Of a stretch of DNA of 64,000 nt, positions 19,229 to 31,598 are shown piece by piece (the first letter of the stretch is position 1; the number at the start of each line of letters is the position of its first letter). The DNA lies in the NCBI GenBank assembly GCA_900074885.1, contig FJUW01000037.1, positions 248,001 through 312,000 on the forward strand. The letters run 5' to 3'. A model generated the notes under the pieces. The model had not been told where the DNA came from, made no database searches, and saw nothing but the letters and a program-made list of their open reading frames with translations. The position numbers and the translations under genes were made by a program. The stretch comes from Rhynchosporium graminicola (Eukaryota; Ascomycota; Leotiomycetes; Helotiales; Ploettnerulaceae).

Positions 19229-21060
19229 CTAAGATGCAATATCTTCTAAAATAGCCTCAAGTTCCTCCTTTCCAAACGGTACAGACAGTATCTCGGTTCC
19301 CAATCCATCTTTCCGACTCTGTATCATCTGATGGTCATGAAATCTAACCATGTTAGTAAGCATGTATAGGCCAGTAATGGGAGAACGTACTCTTTCAGCA
19401 GTGTCCTGAAGTTCATCTCATTACTGCAGATGAATTCCTCGACCGCCTTCTGATATAATACTCTATACTCCACACCCACTTCACCCCTTCTAGAATTTCC
19501 TGGCCGCTGATCGACAGCCTCCTCGTCTTCTTCTCCTTCGATCATCCCCATACCTTCATCCATGGCTACCAATTGCTCTCCTATAAGCACCCTAAAAAGA
19601 TTTTTGGCATTCTCTGGCAGAGACTTCAGCACAAAGCTCACCCCCTCTTTACCACCGACTCGTCTTCCAGTTCTGCCCAGTAATTCATGAACCTCATCTA
19701 CAACATCCACTTCAGAACTGTAAGGCTGGAACGTAGTACAGTCATGAAACAGAAATCTGTACGCTGACCGAAGCGAACTGTCCCAAAGCAGTGGAAACGA
19801 GGGATGGTCAGCTGAGGCTACTAAATGAATCTGCGGATGTGAGCTGAGTCGTGAGAGGATGCTTTGAGTGGCAGGCCGGCGAAGGGGAGCCCGATCGATG
19901 GAGTGGATGATGAGAGTGATGTCTTGAGTCTTGTCTTCCTCGAGCAATGCCATCAGAATTTCGAGCATTTCAGCTGGCTGAGAACCTAGCTTTTGACCAC
20001 GCTCAACAATAGCAGATGCAACAGCGTTCAAGACATCTCGTATGCTCAAATTCTTGACGTACCCATTGACGATAACGATCTTGGCCTTTGTGTGGTCTGC
20101 TTGAGATTTGTAAATATGGTCTGCGAATTGCATGAGAAGGGACCGTTTCGACCCCCAGCCAAATGCGCATATATTGAAATCTTGACTCAATTCGAATTGC
20201 CACTGATTAAAGGATTCTGCGTGTAGTTGCTCCAAAAACTTGACATCTTCGGCATGCGCATCTTTGAGATTTCGCGCGCGATTGAAATACTCTTCATGGT
20301 CGAGGAGTGCCAAAGAAGACAGGTTAGCATTCGAAGTTTTGGCTTTGCCACCGCGATTCTGGAAAAAATACTTCTCGTGTGCTGAGAGATCTTGAGGGGG
20401 TGTTGGCGATCGTCGTTGGACTTTCGTACCGTTTTTTCTCCCACGTTTGGAAGGGGTTTCTGGGGCTACCAACTCGCCCGTATCTTCATCGCCATCTAGC
20501 TCGAAACCGTCCTCCTCAGAATCGTATATCTGCTGCGCTATATCCTCATCTTCTTTCTCATGATCACTAGTGTCTCCTAAGATAGTTCTTTCGATGAGTG
20601 TCCTCGTACTCTTTCTTCTTGCCGAGCGATTCGCATTCCGTTGAATTCTAGGTGTTTCGTTCTCTTCATTCTTTCCTTTTTTCTTTATGGGTGTTGCAAA
20701 CAGCTTCTTCTCAAGTAACTTGCTTGGTGTCATCCTCGTCAAGTCCTTGCCATATCCTTTGCTGGGAATTCCATTTGTATGCTTCCTAGGGATTGTCTTC
20801 ACGGCCTCCTCAGGTATACCATGCTCAAAGCCTCCATCTTCGTGTTCAGCTACAGCTACAGCTTCAGTTTCGGACCCCGGTACATCGTGAATCTCCTCTA
20901 CTTCAACCTCCTGCCTTCCTTTGGCAGATTTTCTTTTCGTTCCGTTTGGCGCAGACTTGATTATTTCGTTTGGAGTGTCTTGTGTTGTTCGAGTACGCTT
21001 TGGTGAAGGCGCGGTATCCGCTTGAGGGTCCTCCGAATCCTCTCTATTCTTCCGTTTCAT
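19229..21060 (-). CDS. ORC2: Origin recognition complex subunit 2
   Basis: Nuclear subunit of the six-protein complex that marks replication origins and loads MCM. The first ~200 residues are a basic/acidic disordered tail (KRKSAKG, repeated Lys/Arg and Glu/Asp). Then come the fungal ORC2 signatures HEKYFFQNRGGKAKTSN, HEEYF, FGWGSKRSLL, VNGYVKNLSIRD, FHDCTTFQPY, DEVHELLGRTGRRVGGKEG, and the winged-helix EEFICSNEMNFRTLLKE. One intron, 19344-19390 (GTACGT...TTACTAAC...TTAG, 47 nt), must be removed. The last exon (19229-19343) supplies FHDHQMIQSRKDGLGTEILS and the stop, giving 594 aa. The unspliced frame ends wrongly at 19324. Divergent from the Cut12-like gene. Confidence 0.93.
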
Positions 21061-21445
21061 TTTGTGTACTGTGGGACGAGATTCTCATAATTCTGTCACA
21101 TATCGCAGTTTAAGGTCCAATTTGTTATTGTCAGCCTCTCTCTTCAGCCGCGGAATTCAGACGCGGTCGCGCTTCCAAACTCACGGAACAACCTTAATTT
21201 ATCCGAAAAGAAACGCCAACAGCGGGGCGATCCCGCTCCTTCCCTGTAGGCTTGCAGGGGTGTCGCGAGTCTCGCGACTGCCACTTTTCCAGTGTCAACA
21301 AATCATTCCCAGTTTGCGCCCGATGGTTGCCAACCTGTATTCCAAACCACCATAACCCGCCTACATACACGCGCAAATCCTTCTTCCCAACGCAGTGTAT
21401 GGTTCGCAGTTTTGTTCTACAATATTGAGGTTTGTAGTTGCAAGT
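21061..21445. promoter_or_regulatory. Bidirectional promoter, ORC2 / Cut12-like
   Basis: 385 bp between two divergent start codons. GC-rich in the middle, with CGCG-containing words (GACGCGGTCGCGC near 21159-21171) and a 15-bp palindrome at 21263-21277. CGCG words are common in cell-cycle (MBF-type) promoters, but no exact ACGCGT was seen. Confidence 0.6.
21263..21277. promoter_or_regulatory. 15-bp palindrome TCGCGAG-T-CTCGCGA
   Basis: Perfect inverted repeat around a single central base, between the ORC2 and Cut12-like genes. Possible dimeric transcription-factor site; factor unknown. Confidence 0.5.
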
Positions 21446-23813
21446 ATGCTCAATTGGTGGTTGGGTCGCCCGACGGAGGGGTGCGTCGACGGTAGGTCAA
21501 ACCGTGATAGGTTTCGACATCACCCTGACTGATTTTTTTGCAGACAATGATCCAAATCGAGAGCCTCCAGAGACCCCTGCCCCAGTTTTTGCTGCTCGCG
21601 CCTTGAGAAGTGCTATTTTTGGGGTCCCAGCTCAGGAAGACGACGATACTATCTACGAAGTCGAGAGGGAATCTAGAGCGGAATCCAACGAGGCCACCAA
21701 GGAATTGCAACCACGAAACCTGTCGCCAACCAAGCCCCCAGGTATACTGTTAACTCCTGGTACGGCAACGACACGTCGCAAGACTGTATCTTTCGGGAAC
21801 GATGTGGCCGAGAAGGCTGAGAAGGAAGACGGCAAGAAAAATGCTGGTGGAAAAAGACGAAATAGGACATTGGACGACGGCGACAAGCAGTTTCCCACTC
21901 CATTTGCTACGAAATCAGAATCTTCGGCGAGACCTCTACGCAAAACCTCTCTTACCCGCGCGCTCGAGAATTCAAGACAAGAGAAGACTCCAAAATACGA
22001 AACACAACTTACCTCGCTGGGAACCAAAACCGCAGCTGAAGAGCTCCAATCAACCGTAGATCAAAGCTTGAAATTGGAAGCCGCCGATAAGGTTTCCAAA
22101 TCACATCCAAATGTAGGGTTGCAGCAGTCGGTGGAAGATGAAAATACGGACATGGACATGACTGTGGACTTGAATCAGCCTCATTCAAGATCAGGGAAGT
22201 TTTGGAAGTCTGAATACGAGCAATATCACGAGGAAGCACTGGTTGGAATGAAGAAGCTCTTGAATTATAAGGAACTTGCTAAACAATACGCCAAGCACAA
22301 GGATGCGGAAAACATCGACCTCGCCAAAAAGCTGAAGGAATCACAAGAGACAGTCGCCAATATGGAAGACAGGATGTTTGAGATATCTGCACGGATCGCC
22401 TTACTAGGCAAAGATGGCAATGGTGACGAGGCTCCCGAGTTGGTAAAGGAACTTGCGCGACAAGCGGCTTTGGGTGTTCAGTACAAAGCCCAGGTGGAAG
22501 AATTCCGAGCCGCCTTGGAAGGCGATGAGAATAGCCCAAGTAAGCATGCGAGGAAGCACCGGAGTTCTCGCCGATCACAAGAGAATGAAACCGATACAGG
22601 CCGTGAAATGAGGCAGGCGCGCGAGCAGTTAAGGGAAATGGCTTCAGTAAAGGAAGAGCTTTCCAGCGTTCGCCAATCCTTAACAACCGCCGAGAAATTG
22701 GTTCAAAGGCTCCAAGAAGAGAACGCCAAACTCACCCAACAGCTTCTGCATGCTGATCTACGACTTGAGAAACATCTGGAGACTTGTGAAACGAAGCGTC
22801 AGTCTTCAGATGAGCATCGTCGGAAGCGTGATGAGGCTGTTCAAAATCTTCAGAATGACTACGATCGTTTGAAGGAACAAGCGAAGTCACAGCGACGAGA
22901 TGCAGAGCATCTGCTGAAGAAACGTCATGATCAAGTTGTCGACTTGAAAAAGGAAATAGCTTCACTGCGTGGCGCGGACTCGATTGCTCAAGAAGACAGG
23001 AAGTTACTGCAGGAGAAGACGACTGAACATGACAATACCGTCGCCGAATTACGAACGGAGATTGATAAGTTGAAGCACAAGCTCAGACAAAAAGACACCA
23101 CTTCTTCGAGAGAAGAAAGGGAGAGGAGGACCGATGTCCCTAGTCTCTCCTCGAAGCCACTTCCCATCATTGAACCTCCCCAAATGCGAGACAGCCATAT
23201 TCCAGTATCAAGCCAATCCATTTCACGGCCATCTAAGGTACTCATGTCCAACAGTTCCCGCTCAAAGACCCCGACAGACTCCTCTAAGCACCGCTCATCA
23301 CATTCTGCCCTGTCAGAACTGATGAATACAGGAAATGGCGAGCCAACGCCCTTTCAGCGATCGGGACCTGTGCAACATACCCCTCTGGGGCCTATTACAC
23401 CTTTAGCAAATCGATTTTCGAACATGTCTTTGGAGTCCCCGGAATTGCTTCTGCCACCTGCAGAGCCATCTTCTCCAGTAATCACCAGCCGAGCCATTCA
23501 TGAAAGAAACTGTCGTCCAAGTCCTGCTCCGTCCATGTTCAATATCTCATCCAGTCCGCCTAAAGCAGCCATAGTACGACCACGAGGCTCTAATGAGCTC
23601 TCGCGGCAGAAGTCAAATAGCAACATCAATGCTCGTCAAAATGCGAATACGGCCTCAAGTCGCGCATCGAACATGGATAGTTCGAGAATGAGAATACCTA
23701 TACCACCCGAACGGGCAGCAGCAGCACGAGCTAGACTAGAGCAGAAGCAAGCAGAGAAGAGAAGAGCACAGGCATTGGGAGGGGATAAGGAGAATATTGT
23801 GAATAGTTCCTGA
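21446..23813 (+). CDS. Cut12-like spindle pole body protein
   Basis: Probable structural/regulatory protein of the spindle pole body in the Cut12/Stf1 family. In fission yeast that family links Plo1 kinase to mitotic commitment. The start ATG at 21446 reads MLNWWLGRPTEG. Intron 21492-21543 (52 nt, GTAGGT...TTTTTGCAG) joins it to DNDPNREPPETPAPVFAARA, the family N-terminal signature, so the upstream open frame from 21438 is not the true one. The product is 771 aa. Residues ~240-560 are long heptad-rich coiled coil (KELAKQYAKHKDAENIDLAKK, AREQLREMASVKEELSS). The C-terminal ~200 residues are Ser/Pro-rich and basic, ending RARLEQKQAEKRRAQALGG-DKEN, with a KEN sequence (DKENI) that could act in APC/C recognition. 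Confidence 0.85.
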
Positions 23814-24502
23814 TCTGGCCGTATTGTCAGGTGTTGGTGGTTTTGGAAGCTGTTCTTCGGTTAAGGCAGCACACCTTTTCTGCTGTTCTCAAGGAAGGTA
23901 GCATGTTGTAGCGATTCTACGGTGATACCATGTATTTTGGCGTTCGATGTAGATTTACTTCTAAGGGCAACGGAGCTTAGGAGTTGGTAGTGTTCAGTCT
24001 TGCGGCCAAATTTTCGAGACACAGATCCGAGCTTCTATGAAGATACCCTTTTCAGATTATAGAACTTCTCGCCATCTCTTTCTCGACTGAATCAACGTTG
24101 AGAGCTCTCTCCAAAGTGGCATCAGTTGATTCCAGAAGACAGTGTCTCGACGGATTGTGAATTGGATTATACTCGGCGATCGTTGAACCTGACAAAGGTA
24201 AAGCCGCATACATCACTGGAACATAGCAAGCATCATCCAGGCCCGACAATGCGACAGAAGTAAGATTCGCCTCAACGTACTGAATGAGCCTTGCACATAA
24301 CCGATTTCCAGACTCAACAAGTCGCTGTGGTTGGTCTACCGAGCATCATTTACGAGATACTACCTGATGAATCCCTGCCCCGCAGCCCACTTCATCTTCA
24401 GCTTCAACTTCAACTTCAACCCATTGTTGTCACTTACCATCTCTCTTCGCAAGCTGCGGCATTCACTTTGAGCGGCATTATCTTTAAATTACTTTTAATA
24501 AG
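23814..24502. other. Intergenic, Cut12-like 3' end to peptidase 5' end
   Basis: 689 bp with no convincing gene. A short CAACTT repeat (24401-24420, CTTCAACTTCAACTTCAAC) lies in the peptidase upstream region. Confidence 0.55.
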
Positions 24503-25599
24503 ATGACAAATACCCCAACGACTGAAGGTGAGATTGACTTTCATGTCAAAGGCGTTGATGGGCCGTGTAAGACTGTAAGATTCTTTCTTCATCGAAACCT
24601 TTCTCAAATACATCATATCACCACTAACGAACAAATTCTCCCCTTATCATGAACATCTAATAATTTTCTTAGTGGTACAAGATCTTCGGCACTCTCACAT
24701 CAACCAGTATACCCCTCATCTGTCTTCATGGCGGACCAGGCGTCCCTCACAATTACCTCTTGTCACTTTCAACCATTACAGCCAATACGTCAGTTCCCAT
24801 GATTCTCTATGACCAACTCGGCTGCGGAAAATCCACACATCTCCCCTCTCAATCCAACCCAGAGGAATTCTGGAGACCTCAGCTTTTTCTAGAGGAGTTG
24901 GAGAATCTCATTAAGGATCTGAAGATCTCGAGATACAACCTCCTAGGTCAAAGTTGGGGCGGGATGTTAGGATCCATGCATGCAATCCTCAAGCCGTCTG
25001 GATTGAATAGATTAATCATCGCGAACTCACCGGCGAGCATGAAGTTATGGGTAAAGGCGGCGGAGAAATTGAAGAGAGAGTTACCGGAAGACGTGCAGGA
25101 GGTTTTGGAGAAATGTGAGCGGGACGGAACGACTGGGAGTGAGGAGTATGAGACGGCTATGGGGGTATTTTATCAGAAGCATGTTTGCAGGATTTATCCG
25201 TTTCCAAAGGATTTGGTGGATAGTTTTGACGCGTTGAAGAGGGATAATACGGTTTACGGGACTATGTGAGTCCATATAACATTCTTACGCCATGTGGGAA
25301 TAGAATGGGGAGGGTTTGAGAAGTTGTGAGCTAATAGTGATGATAGGAACGGTCCGAGTGAGTTCTTCATTAGTGGGACGTTGCAGACTTGGACTGTGGT
25401 TGATGAGCTTCATAAGATCGAAGTCCCAACGCTTCTCATCAATGGGAAGTATGATGAGGCGCAGGATGAGGTTGTCGATCCGTTCTTTAAGAACATCAAG
25501 ACGGTGAAGTGGGAAAGATTCGAAGATTCAAGTCATATGCCCCACTTGGAGGAAGCAGACAGATTCATGGAGGTGGTGCAGAGTTTCATCGCAGAATAG
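24503..25599 (+). CDS. Proline iminopeptidase-like alpha/beta hydrolase (S33 family)
   Basis: Predicted to release N-terminal Pro or other residues from small peptides or amides. Three exons: 24503-24574, 24673-25265 and 25347-25599 (introns 98 and 81 nt), giving 305 aa. The first exon gives MTNTPTTEGEIDFHV..GPCKT, continuing into WYKIFG. Motifs: HGGPG oxyanion loop (43-47), DQLGCGKS, nucleophile elbow GQSWGG with Ser about 118, INGKYDEA (catalytic Asp), and SSHMPHLEE (catalytic His). The splice at 25265/25347 restores VYGTMNGPSEFFISGTLQTW, a family hallmark. Single-stop frames in the middle are only exon pieces. Cytosolic by absence of a signal peptide. The exact substrate is unknown; fungal homologues are also annotated as L-amino-acid amidases. 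Confidence 0.9.
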
Positions 25600-26390
25600 G
25601 AACCATCCAGGTATTTTGCTCTGTTCCAGGGAAGCAGCCCGCCTATTGCCGTTTTTGTGAAGTGGGCTACGGGAAGGGAACTTTCTTTTCTCTCTCGCGC
25701 GCACCACGATACAGCAGCTCAAAATCTGAGAGGGAATTCGAGATTTTGGTCCGAGTGATGATTTGATAGATTCCTAGCAATTCAGCAATCCCGGATTATG
25801 TTATCTCTCAGATTACCAACAAGTGTGAGACAAGAAGAGCGCCTATGTAGGCCTCCCAAACATCATCGTAAAAGGAGTACATTACCTTTAGAAAGTCGTG
25901 GTTGATTCTGTGTCACCTGGTCGGTGCCAATGATGCCTTCCTTCACCGTCTCGTGCTGAGAGAAGTGGCGACTGAGGTACTTTAAGCGAATGAAAAAGAT
26001 CGAGGTCATGAGGGGAAACCAACATGCTTTGCATTCTGCTGGCGGTGCATCTAGTCTGGCTCATGTTCACATAATTGATTGGTCTGTAACTTGGCTGGCT
26101 TGTATTCTTGAAATTGTCGCGGGTAATACCCGCTCGGATGTCGTGAAGAGGAGTGAAGTGAAATGAAGCCGAATGAACAATTCTAGACCGAAAAGCGCAC
26201 TAAAATTGCTTATCGGCTGCCCCGCCCCGCCCGGCCCGCAGAAGAGAATCCCTGCCCTTCTAAATCAACCGGACGGGGATGGTGGCGCTGGGCAGATCAG
26301 CTCTCTTTACCTTCGGAGCACAACCTGGTGCAACTACCTACCCACCTACCTAAGCATGCTCGGTAGGTACTTATACCTACTGCATGGTAT

Positions 26391-26410
26391 GGTCTGGTCT
26401 GGTCTGGTCT
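26391..26410. repeat. GGTCT x4 short tandem repeat
   Basis: Four perfect 5-bp units followed by the imperfect unit GATCT. Confidence 0.85.
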
Positions 26411-26680
26411 GATCTGGTACGCTTCACCTTTCGAGACACGCTTTCGCTGACCAACGATTCTGGTCCAAATCGCAATTCACTACCGCACACCACCGCTAGG
26501 CAAGCATAATAAACACATCTCCTTTCGCGCTCACGATCCTTCTTCCTTTTCTAACCAAACTTCCCACCCCACACCATATTGTCCTCCCACTCAAACGTAA
26601 ACCACCAACAACTCCGACCCCCCTCGACTCAACTCGAAGTCCGACCACACGAGTCATCTCTGCAACCAACAGACACGTAC

Positions 26681-26687
26681 TATAAAA
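26681..26687 (+). promoter_or_regulatory. TATA-like box of the CDC34-type gene
   Basis: TATAAAA lies 94-100 bp upstream of the ATG at 26781, a plausible core-promoter distance. Candidate only. Confidence 0.45.
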
Positions 26688-26780
26688 GTTATTCGAAGAC
26701 ATACTCAAACTTCAAATCTTACAGTTCTACAATAATAAACCAGTCTTTACCACCAAGACCAAACTGAACATTACGTCAAG

Positions 26781-27578
26781 ATGGCTACCAAGCAACGCTT
26801 GATGAGCGAACTCAAGGGGTTGGAGAAGGAGAAATGGGTTAACGTCAACGTAGGCATTCCTTGAAATTTTGATTGTCAGCAGTTCAGCTAACAATCCAAA
26901 AGCTTAAGGGAGATGCCCTCTTCAAGTGGAGCCTGGGACTCATGATCATCAATCAAGACAGTGCCTGGAATGGTGCCTACTTCAAGGTTAGCAAGTCTAT
27001 ACTGTGGAATGATCCATTGACTAACGGGATTACAGTGCGAAATGGGCTTCACCGAAAACTATCCCTTCTCTCCACCGACCTTCAAGTTTGTGAACCCGAT
27101 CTACCACCCAAACATCTACCCTGACGGTCGTGTGTGCATCTCGATCTTGCATGCCCCCGGCGAGGATGAGCAATCCGGAGAGTTGGCAAGCGAGCGATGG
27201 TCCTCAGTACAGAGCGTTGAATCGGTTCTCCGTTCCATCCTGCTCCTCCTCGACGACCCCGAGATCGGCTCTCCAGCTAATGTTGACGCCGGAATTCTGT
27301 ACCGAGACAACCGGGAGGAGTATAATAAGAAGGCTGGAGAGGCAGTTCAGGCTTCAAAGAAGGATATCCCGGCTGGGTTCATCATGCCAACCACCCTCGT
27401 CGAGGCTCCTCCAGTCAAGATGACTGATGATGACGATTTCTGGAACGAGTCCGGCGACGAGGACGACTTTGGTGCCAGTGACAGCTCCGATGGAGAACAG
27501 ATGGACGAAGACGAAGAGGAGCAGGAGGAGAGTGAGGAAGACAAGGAAGGGGCCGAAGATGAGGATGAGGAGCTGTGA
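26781..27578 (+). CDS. CDC34: Ubiquitin-conjugating enzyme E2, Cdc34/Ubc3 type
   Basis: E2 that works with SCF ubiquitin ligases to build Lys48 chains on cell-cycle regulators; nuclear and cytosolic. Exons 26781-26849, 26903-26986 and 27036-27578 (introns 53 and 49 nt) encode 231 aa. The HPNIYPDGRVCISILH block carries the active-site Cys (about 85). It is followed by the acidic-loop insertion HAPGEDEQSGELASERW that distinguishes the Cdc34/Ubc7 class. After the E2 fold comes a very acidic tail (DDDDFWNESGDEDDFG ... DEDEEEQEESEEDKEG), as in Cdc34, which docks on the cullin basic canyon. Frames opening at 26873 and 27042 are parts of this gene. Confidence 0.93.
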
Positions 27579-28738
27579 GAAGTCTATTTCGGCGCAAGAG
27601 TTTCTTTCCAGCACAAACTGTACAACTGATCTTCCCAATGTCAGTAGAGGCGTTTTCTGTTGACTGGGAATCAGCGGAACTGGCGTCATATCTTATTTAC
27701 TGCATAGCGTAGCGCTTCTTCTCAGCGGCGTACTGGCAGGCAGGCATTGCATTGATACTGGGGCGTATTAGTCCTACGGATTCCATCTGGCCCTTTTCTT
27801 TTTAGAACTGGCGTAAGGAGGCTGGATCTGCATACATACGGGGGGTGAATAGGGACAAAGATGATAGACAGATGATTGACTGGTAATTTCAACTTCATAC
27901 AGTACCTGGATGGACTTGCCATGATTCATTTTCTTCACGTTGTCGACAGCCAAGAGGCCGCTTTATTTCGTATCCACTAAAGCGACAGATTGATGCTTAG
28001 AGGATATCTAATTTGTAAGTTCTTATTATAATTCTTTGTCTTTGAGATCTTTAAGTGAAGTCCTATATCTTTCTCATGCCTTTGGGAGAAATTATTCTAT
28101 TATATGTCCTGACCTGACCTGACTACTCTAATGTTGTTAGATCCGCGAACAATTTCAAGCCTTTCGAAATTGGCCCGCCTCGCAAATACATTGATTTTGC
28201 AGTGTCCAGCCACAGTGAGATAAGACTTACTCATACTCACTTGCAACAAAGGTACTGTATACTAATAAGACACAACCGAGATTCTAGTGCAGCTATTGAT
28301 GGCACGAAGAAGTGACCGATTAAGTCGACTAACTCTTACGATAGGAGAATATCAAGTTCACAAAAGCAGTTCATAAGTCTCGGTTATCACAGTAACATAC
28401 GAAAATAACATAAGACTTTGATTTGAATATGTTAAAATCATGAAACTCATTCAGCACTTCTGTTGTCTTGTTTACAGATAGCAGGCGCAGGGCACGTGCA
28501 AAAGCGGAAATGACAGGGATCAGGAACCGTCCTTGTAAGTTGATTTGGAGCTCAACACAGCTCTCCCAAGGCTCAACCACAACGGGACCTCCATTACCTC
28601 AATCCCAAATTCCAGTCCCCACCTGCAGGTCTTAACGAAGTCACCAGGATCTTACAGTACATATCAAACTCATCGCCAACCTGCTGCTTCGTCAGATCTC
28701 TGCTCAGCAAGAAGCTTTGAGATATTATCAGCTCCGCA
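27579..28738. other. Intergenic
   Basis: 1.16 kb, AT-rich, with no supported gene. It has a small CCTGA tandem (CTGACCTGACCTGACT, near 28110-28125). Confidence 0.55.
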
Positions 28739-31598
28739 ATGAACGCTCAGTTCCAGCCTGCGGAGTCAGATGTCAATAACTTCTTGAGCCTAGTTGGCAA
28801 TGTCATTTCGAGGCAAGAGGCTGTTGCAAGATTGAAAGTAGGTTTGGTAGATCTTGCGCCATGGCGTAGCTAATGGAATTACGCATAGGGTAACAACAAT
28901 AGCATCGACCAAGCAATCGGAGAGTATTACGACAGTCCAGACAATAGTAAAGTAAGCATAGCCATCCACGACATCTGCGACCCTGCTCAACTCCATTATA
29001 GTATCGCTGGGACGAAGGACAATTCAACAGTGGCCGAGAGGGCGAATACAACAACCATAACATATGTTAGACTCTTCTCTGCAGAAGAAGACGCTTCTTT
29101 GCTGACTTACTTTAACAGCATTCGATATCCATGCTCCAGATGACCCAGGTCCCTTTCCTCAACACTTTGATGGAGGACCGTCTCGCCCGCCTTCAAGAAC
29201 AAGCAACAGTAAATCACCGTTGAGTCGGGTTATCGATCTGACCTCAGCAGCAGCAGCCGGTACGCACGAATTCCATGTTTCCGGTTCACTAACTCACTCA
29301 TAGGTTACAGCGGATCCAAGGTCCTCCACGGACCACGACTACAATGGCGACCTGGAACTCGAACAAGCCCTCGCGGCATCTAGAGCTGAGGCCGGTATGC
29401 CGCCACAAGAAAGCGGCATAACAGGGACGGAGGTGAAGCATTTTGGTCCCGCGAACCGTAGTGAATACGAACAAGGACAGTGGGATATGGTCCCTACTGG
29501 AAGTTCTTCTGCACGGGAGATACTCTCGGATCCGGAGCCTGCGGACCGAAAACGAGAACCAGGCGCTCCAGCTTTTCTAAAGCCTAGCAGTAATGACACT
29601 CGACTGAATGCTATTGTTACGATCTATCATGAGATCCCTCTCGCCCGAAGCCTCTTTCTCAACTCCGAAGATCACATGCAGAACTATGGTTTCGATCCGG
29701 AGTGGTGGAGTGGAAAAATGATTGACAATCAGGCTGGAGATATGGACGATGAAAATTATCCTCTGGAGACATGCGACAGAGAACTTCAAAGATTGATGGC
29801 ACTCTTGGACAATACCGAGCGAAGCTATGGCTCCGTTGAGCCGTTGGCAGAACGGTCCGATGTGAAGAAGGCGCGCAACACTCACCCATTTTTGCCCGCT
29901 GCCATGTTTCTAGCTTGGAAAGATGCCCTTGAAACTAGAGATCCAACAATCGCCGAAAATATCTTCAGCACCGGGGTCCCGTCTGAAGAGCGAGAAACGA
30001 AAGAAGACGAACAGGCCTTTGCGATACTAGAATTGGATCTTCCTCCAAAAGACTCCACCCAAGAGACGCTGTACGATATTGCCGACGAAGTTCTGTGGCC
30101 ACAACTAGGAAGTCTAGAATACTCCGAGTGTCCATACCTGTCCAGAATCGCCCCAATCATATCATTTAGAATCGACGGTGTAGGTGATCGTAAGGCCATT
30201 GAGGTTCCCCTTGTGTGGTATCCAGATCGCTACTTGAAATCTGGAAGACAACCTGCTCTGGATATGCGGCTACAAAAGCGTGAAGTTGAGAAAGAACTGA
30301 ACAGAATCCGCACTTTGGAGGAGAAGTTGTCTTTCATTCCAACCAAGACTGGGAAGATAGTGAAAGTACAGGATCTTTTCAAGGCATGTCTCAAACACGA
30401 TCTGGCAGAGCTTGAAGAGAGCGAAGATTCGCTCAATGACGCTGATGTCGATATGATGAGTTCTCGGAGTTCTCAGCGCCAGACCGCAGGACGTCTTTCT
30501 GAAGATATGCAGAATATCCTTTCTAGCATTGATAAAAAGCTCTTGTGTAAGTCAAATATTCATCCTGGTTGTTGAGTTTGCTGATTTCAGCTAGCACTGG
30601 AAGAGGAGAAACAAAAGGCAAGAGAGGAACTTCGAAAGCTATCCAAGCTTTTCACTGAACCCTCGAGTGATCCCGATGCTCCGCAGCTTCACAGGTATAC
30701 ACTTCGTGGAGTCAGTACCAGCAAAAGCACGTTTTACGTATGTAGACGTCCTATGCCGGATCTCATCGACATGGACTTGGACGTCCCTGATCAGTGGTGG
30801 AGGATTTATTGCGCTCCGATGGGTTACAGTCCTATGACTGTTGAGGTTAGTTCGAATCATGTTTCTCAACGTGTTATCACATCACTGACATTTCCCCAGA
30901 AAACAACCGAAGAGAATGTGATCAAGGCTGCAAAGGAGAGCAAGAACATGATCCTTGTGTACGCCAACGAGGACGCGATGGATGTTTTAAGGTACAACCA
31001 CGCACTGCCCAAACCCCTGGAAGTGAGTCACCACATCAACCAGCACAAGGCAATGCTAACAGGATAATAGACCTTCGTCAAGTTCGACAACAGGTCTTTC
31101 AAGTCCGAATTCCAAGGTTCTGAAGAGTCTGGCACTGTCAATGGAGACTATCAAAATGTTGCGGGCGATACTCTACCGGTTGGACTATCCTCTCCAGGGA
31201 AACGCAAGTACGATGAAAGCTCATTAGTGAACCAGGACTCTAACCCCTACGCGCGCGTCAACGTCACCGCTAGAGAGTTACGAAATAATGGCGAACTCGA
31301 CGCTTTATCAACACAACAAGAACCCCCACCGTACTCAGGCGTGGATGGGCTGGCACAGCAAATTCCACCGGACCATGAAGTTATCATGGGAGTCGATCCC
31401 TCATCGATTGACGATACAGGCTTTGAAACTCCTCCGCCGCCTCAGGAAATGCAAGAACGTAGCGGTATGCCGATGCTATCGAGAGCGACCTCGGGACAGG
31501 ACAATCCCATTCCCATTGATAGCATGGATTTGATTATGGATGATGATACGGTTGCTGGGGAGAGCGCTGCTGTAAAGCATGTTGGATTTGTGGAGTGA
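28739..31598 (+). CDS. UBA/UIM ubiquitin-interacting protein (USP25/28-like N-terminal architecture)
   Basis: Eight exons: 28739-28837, 28889-28951, 29002-29065, 29119-29259, 29311-30546, 30595-30845, 30900-31022, 31071-31598. Introns are 48-54 nt and the product is 834 aa. The N-terminus (NNFLSLVGNVISRQEAVARLKG, then NNNSIDQAIGEYYD) looks like a UBA-like helix pair. LELEQALAASRAEAG is a ubiquitin-interacting motif. Next comes a conserved central region (RYTLRGVSTSKSTFYVCRRP, WWRIYCAPMG) and a disordered acidic C-terminus. No Cys or His box of a ubiquitin protease was found. I recognise the family as a fungal conserved protein called 'ubiquitin interaction motif protein'; its substrate and role are not known to me. 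Confidence 0.8.

Larger units (their letters stand above)
25600..26780. other. Intergenic upstream of the CDC34-type gene
   Basis: 1.2 kb. It holds a GGTCT x4 tandem (26391-26410), TACC/GGTA inverted words near 26330-26380 and a pyrimidine-rich leader close to the E2 start. No gene seen. Confidence 0.6.
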
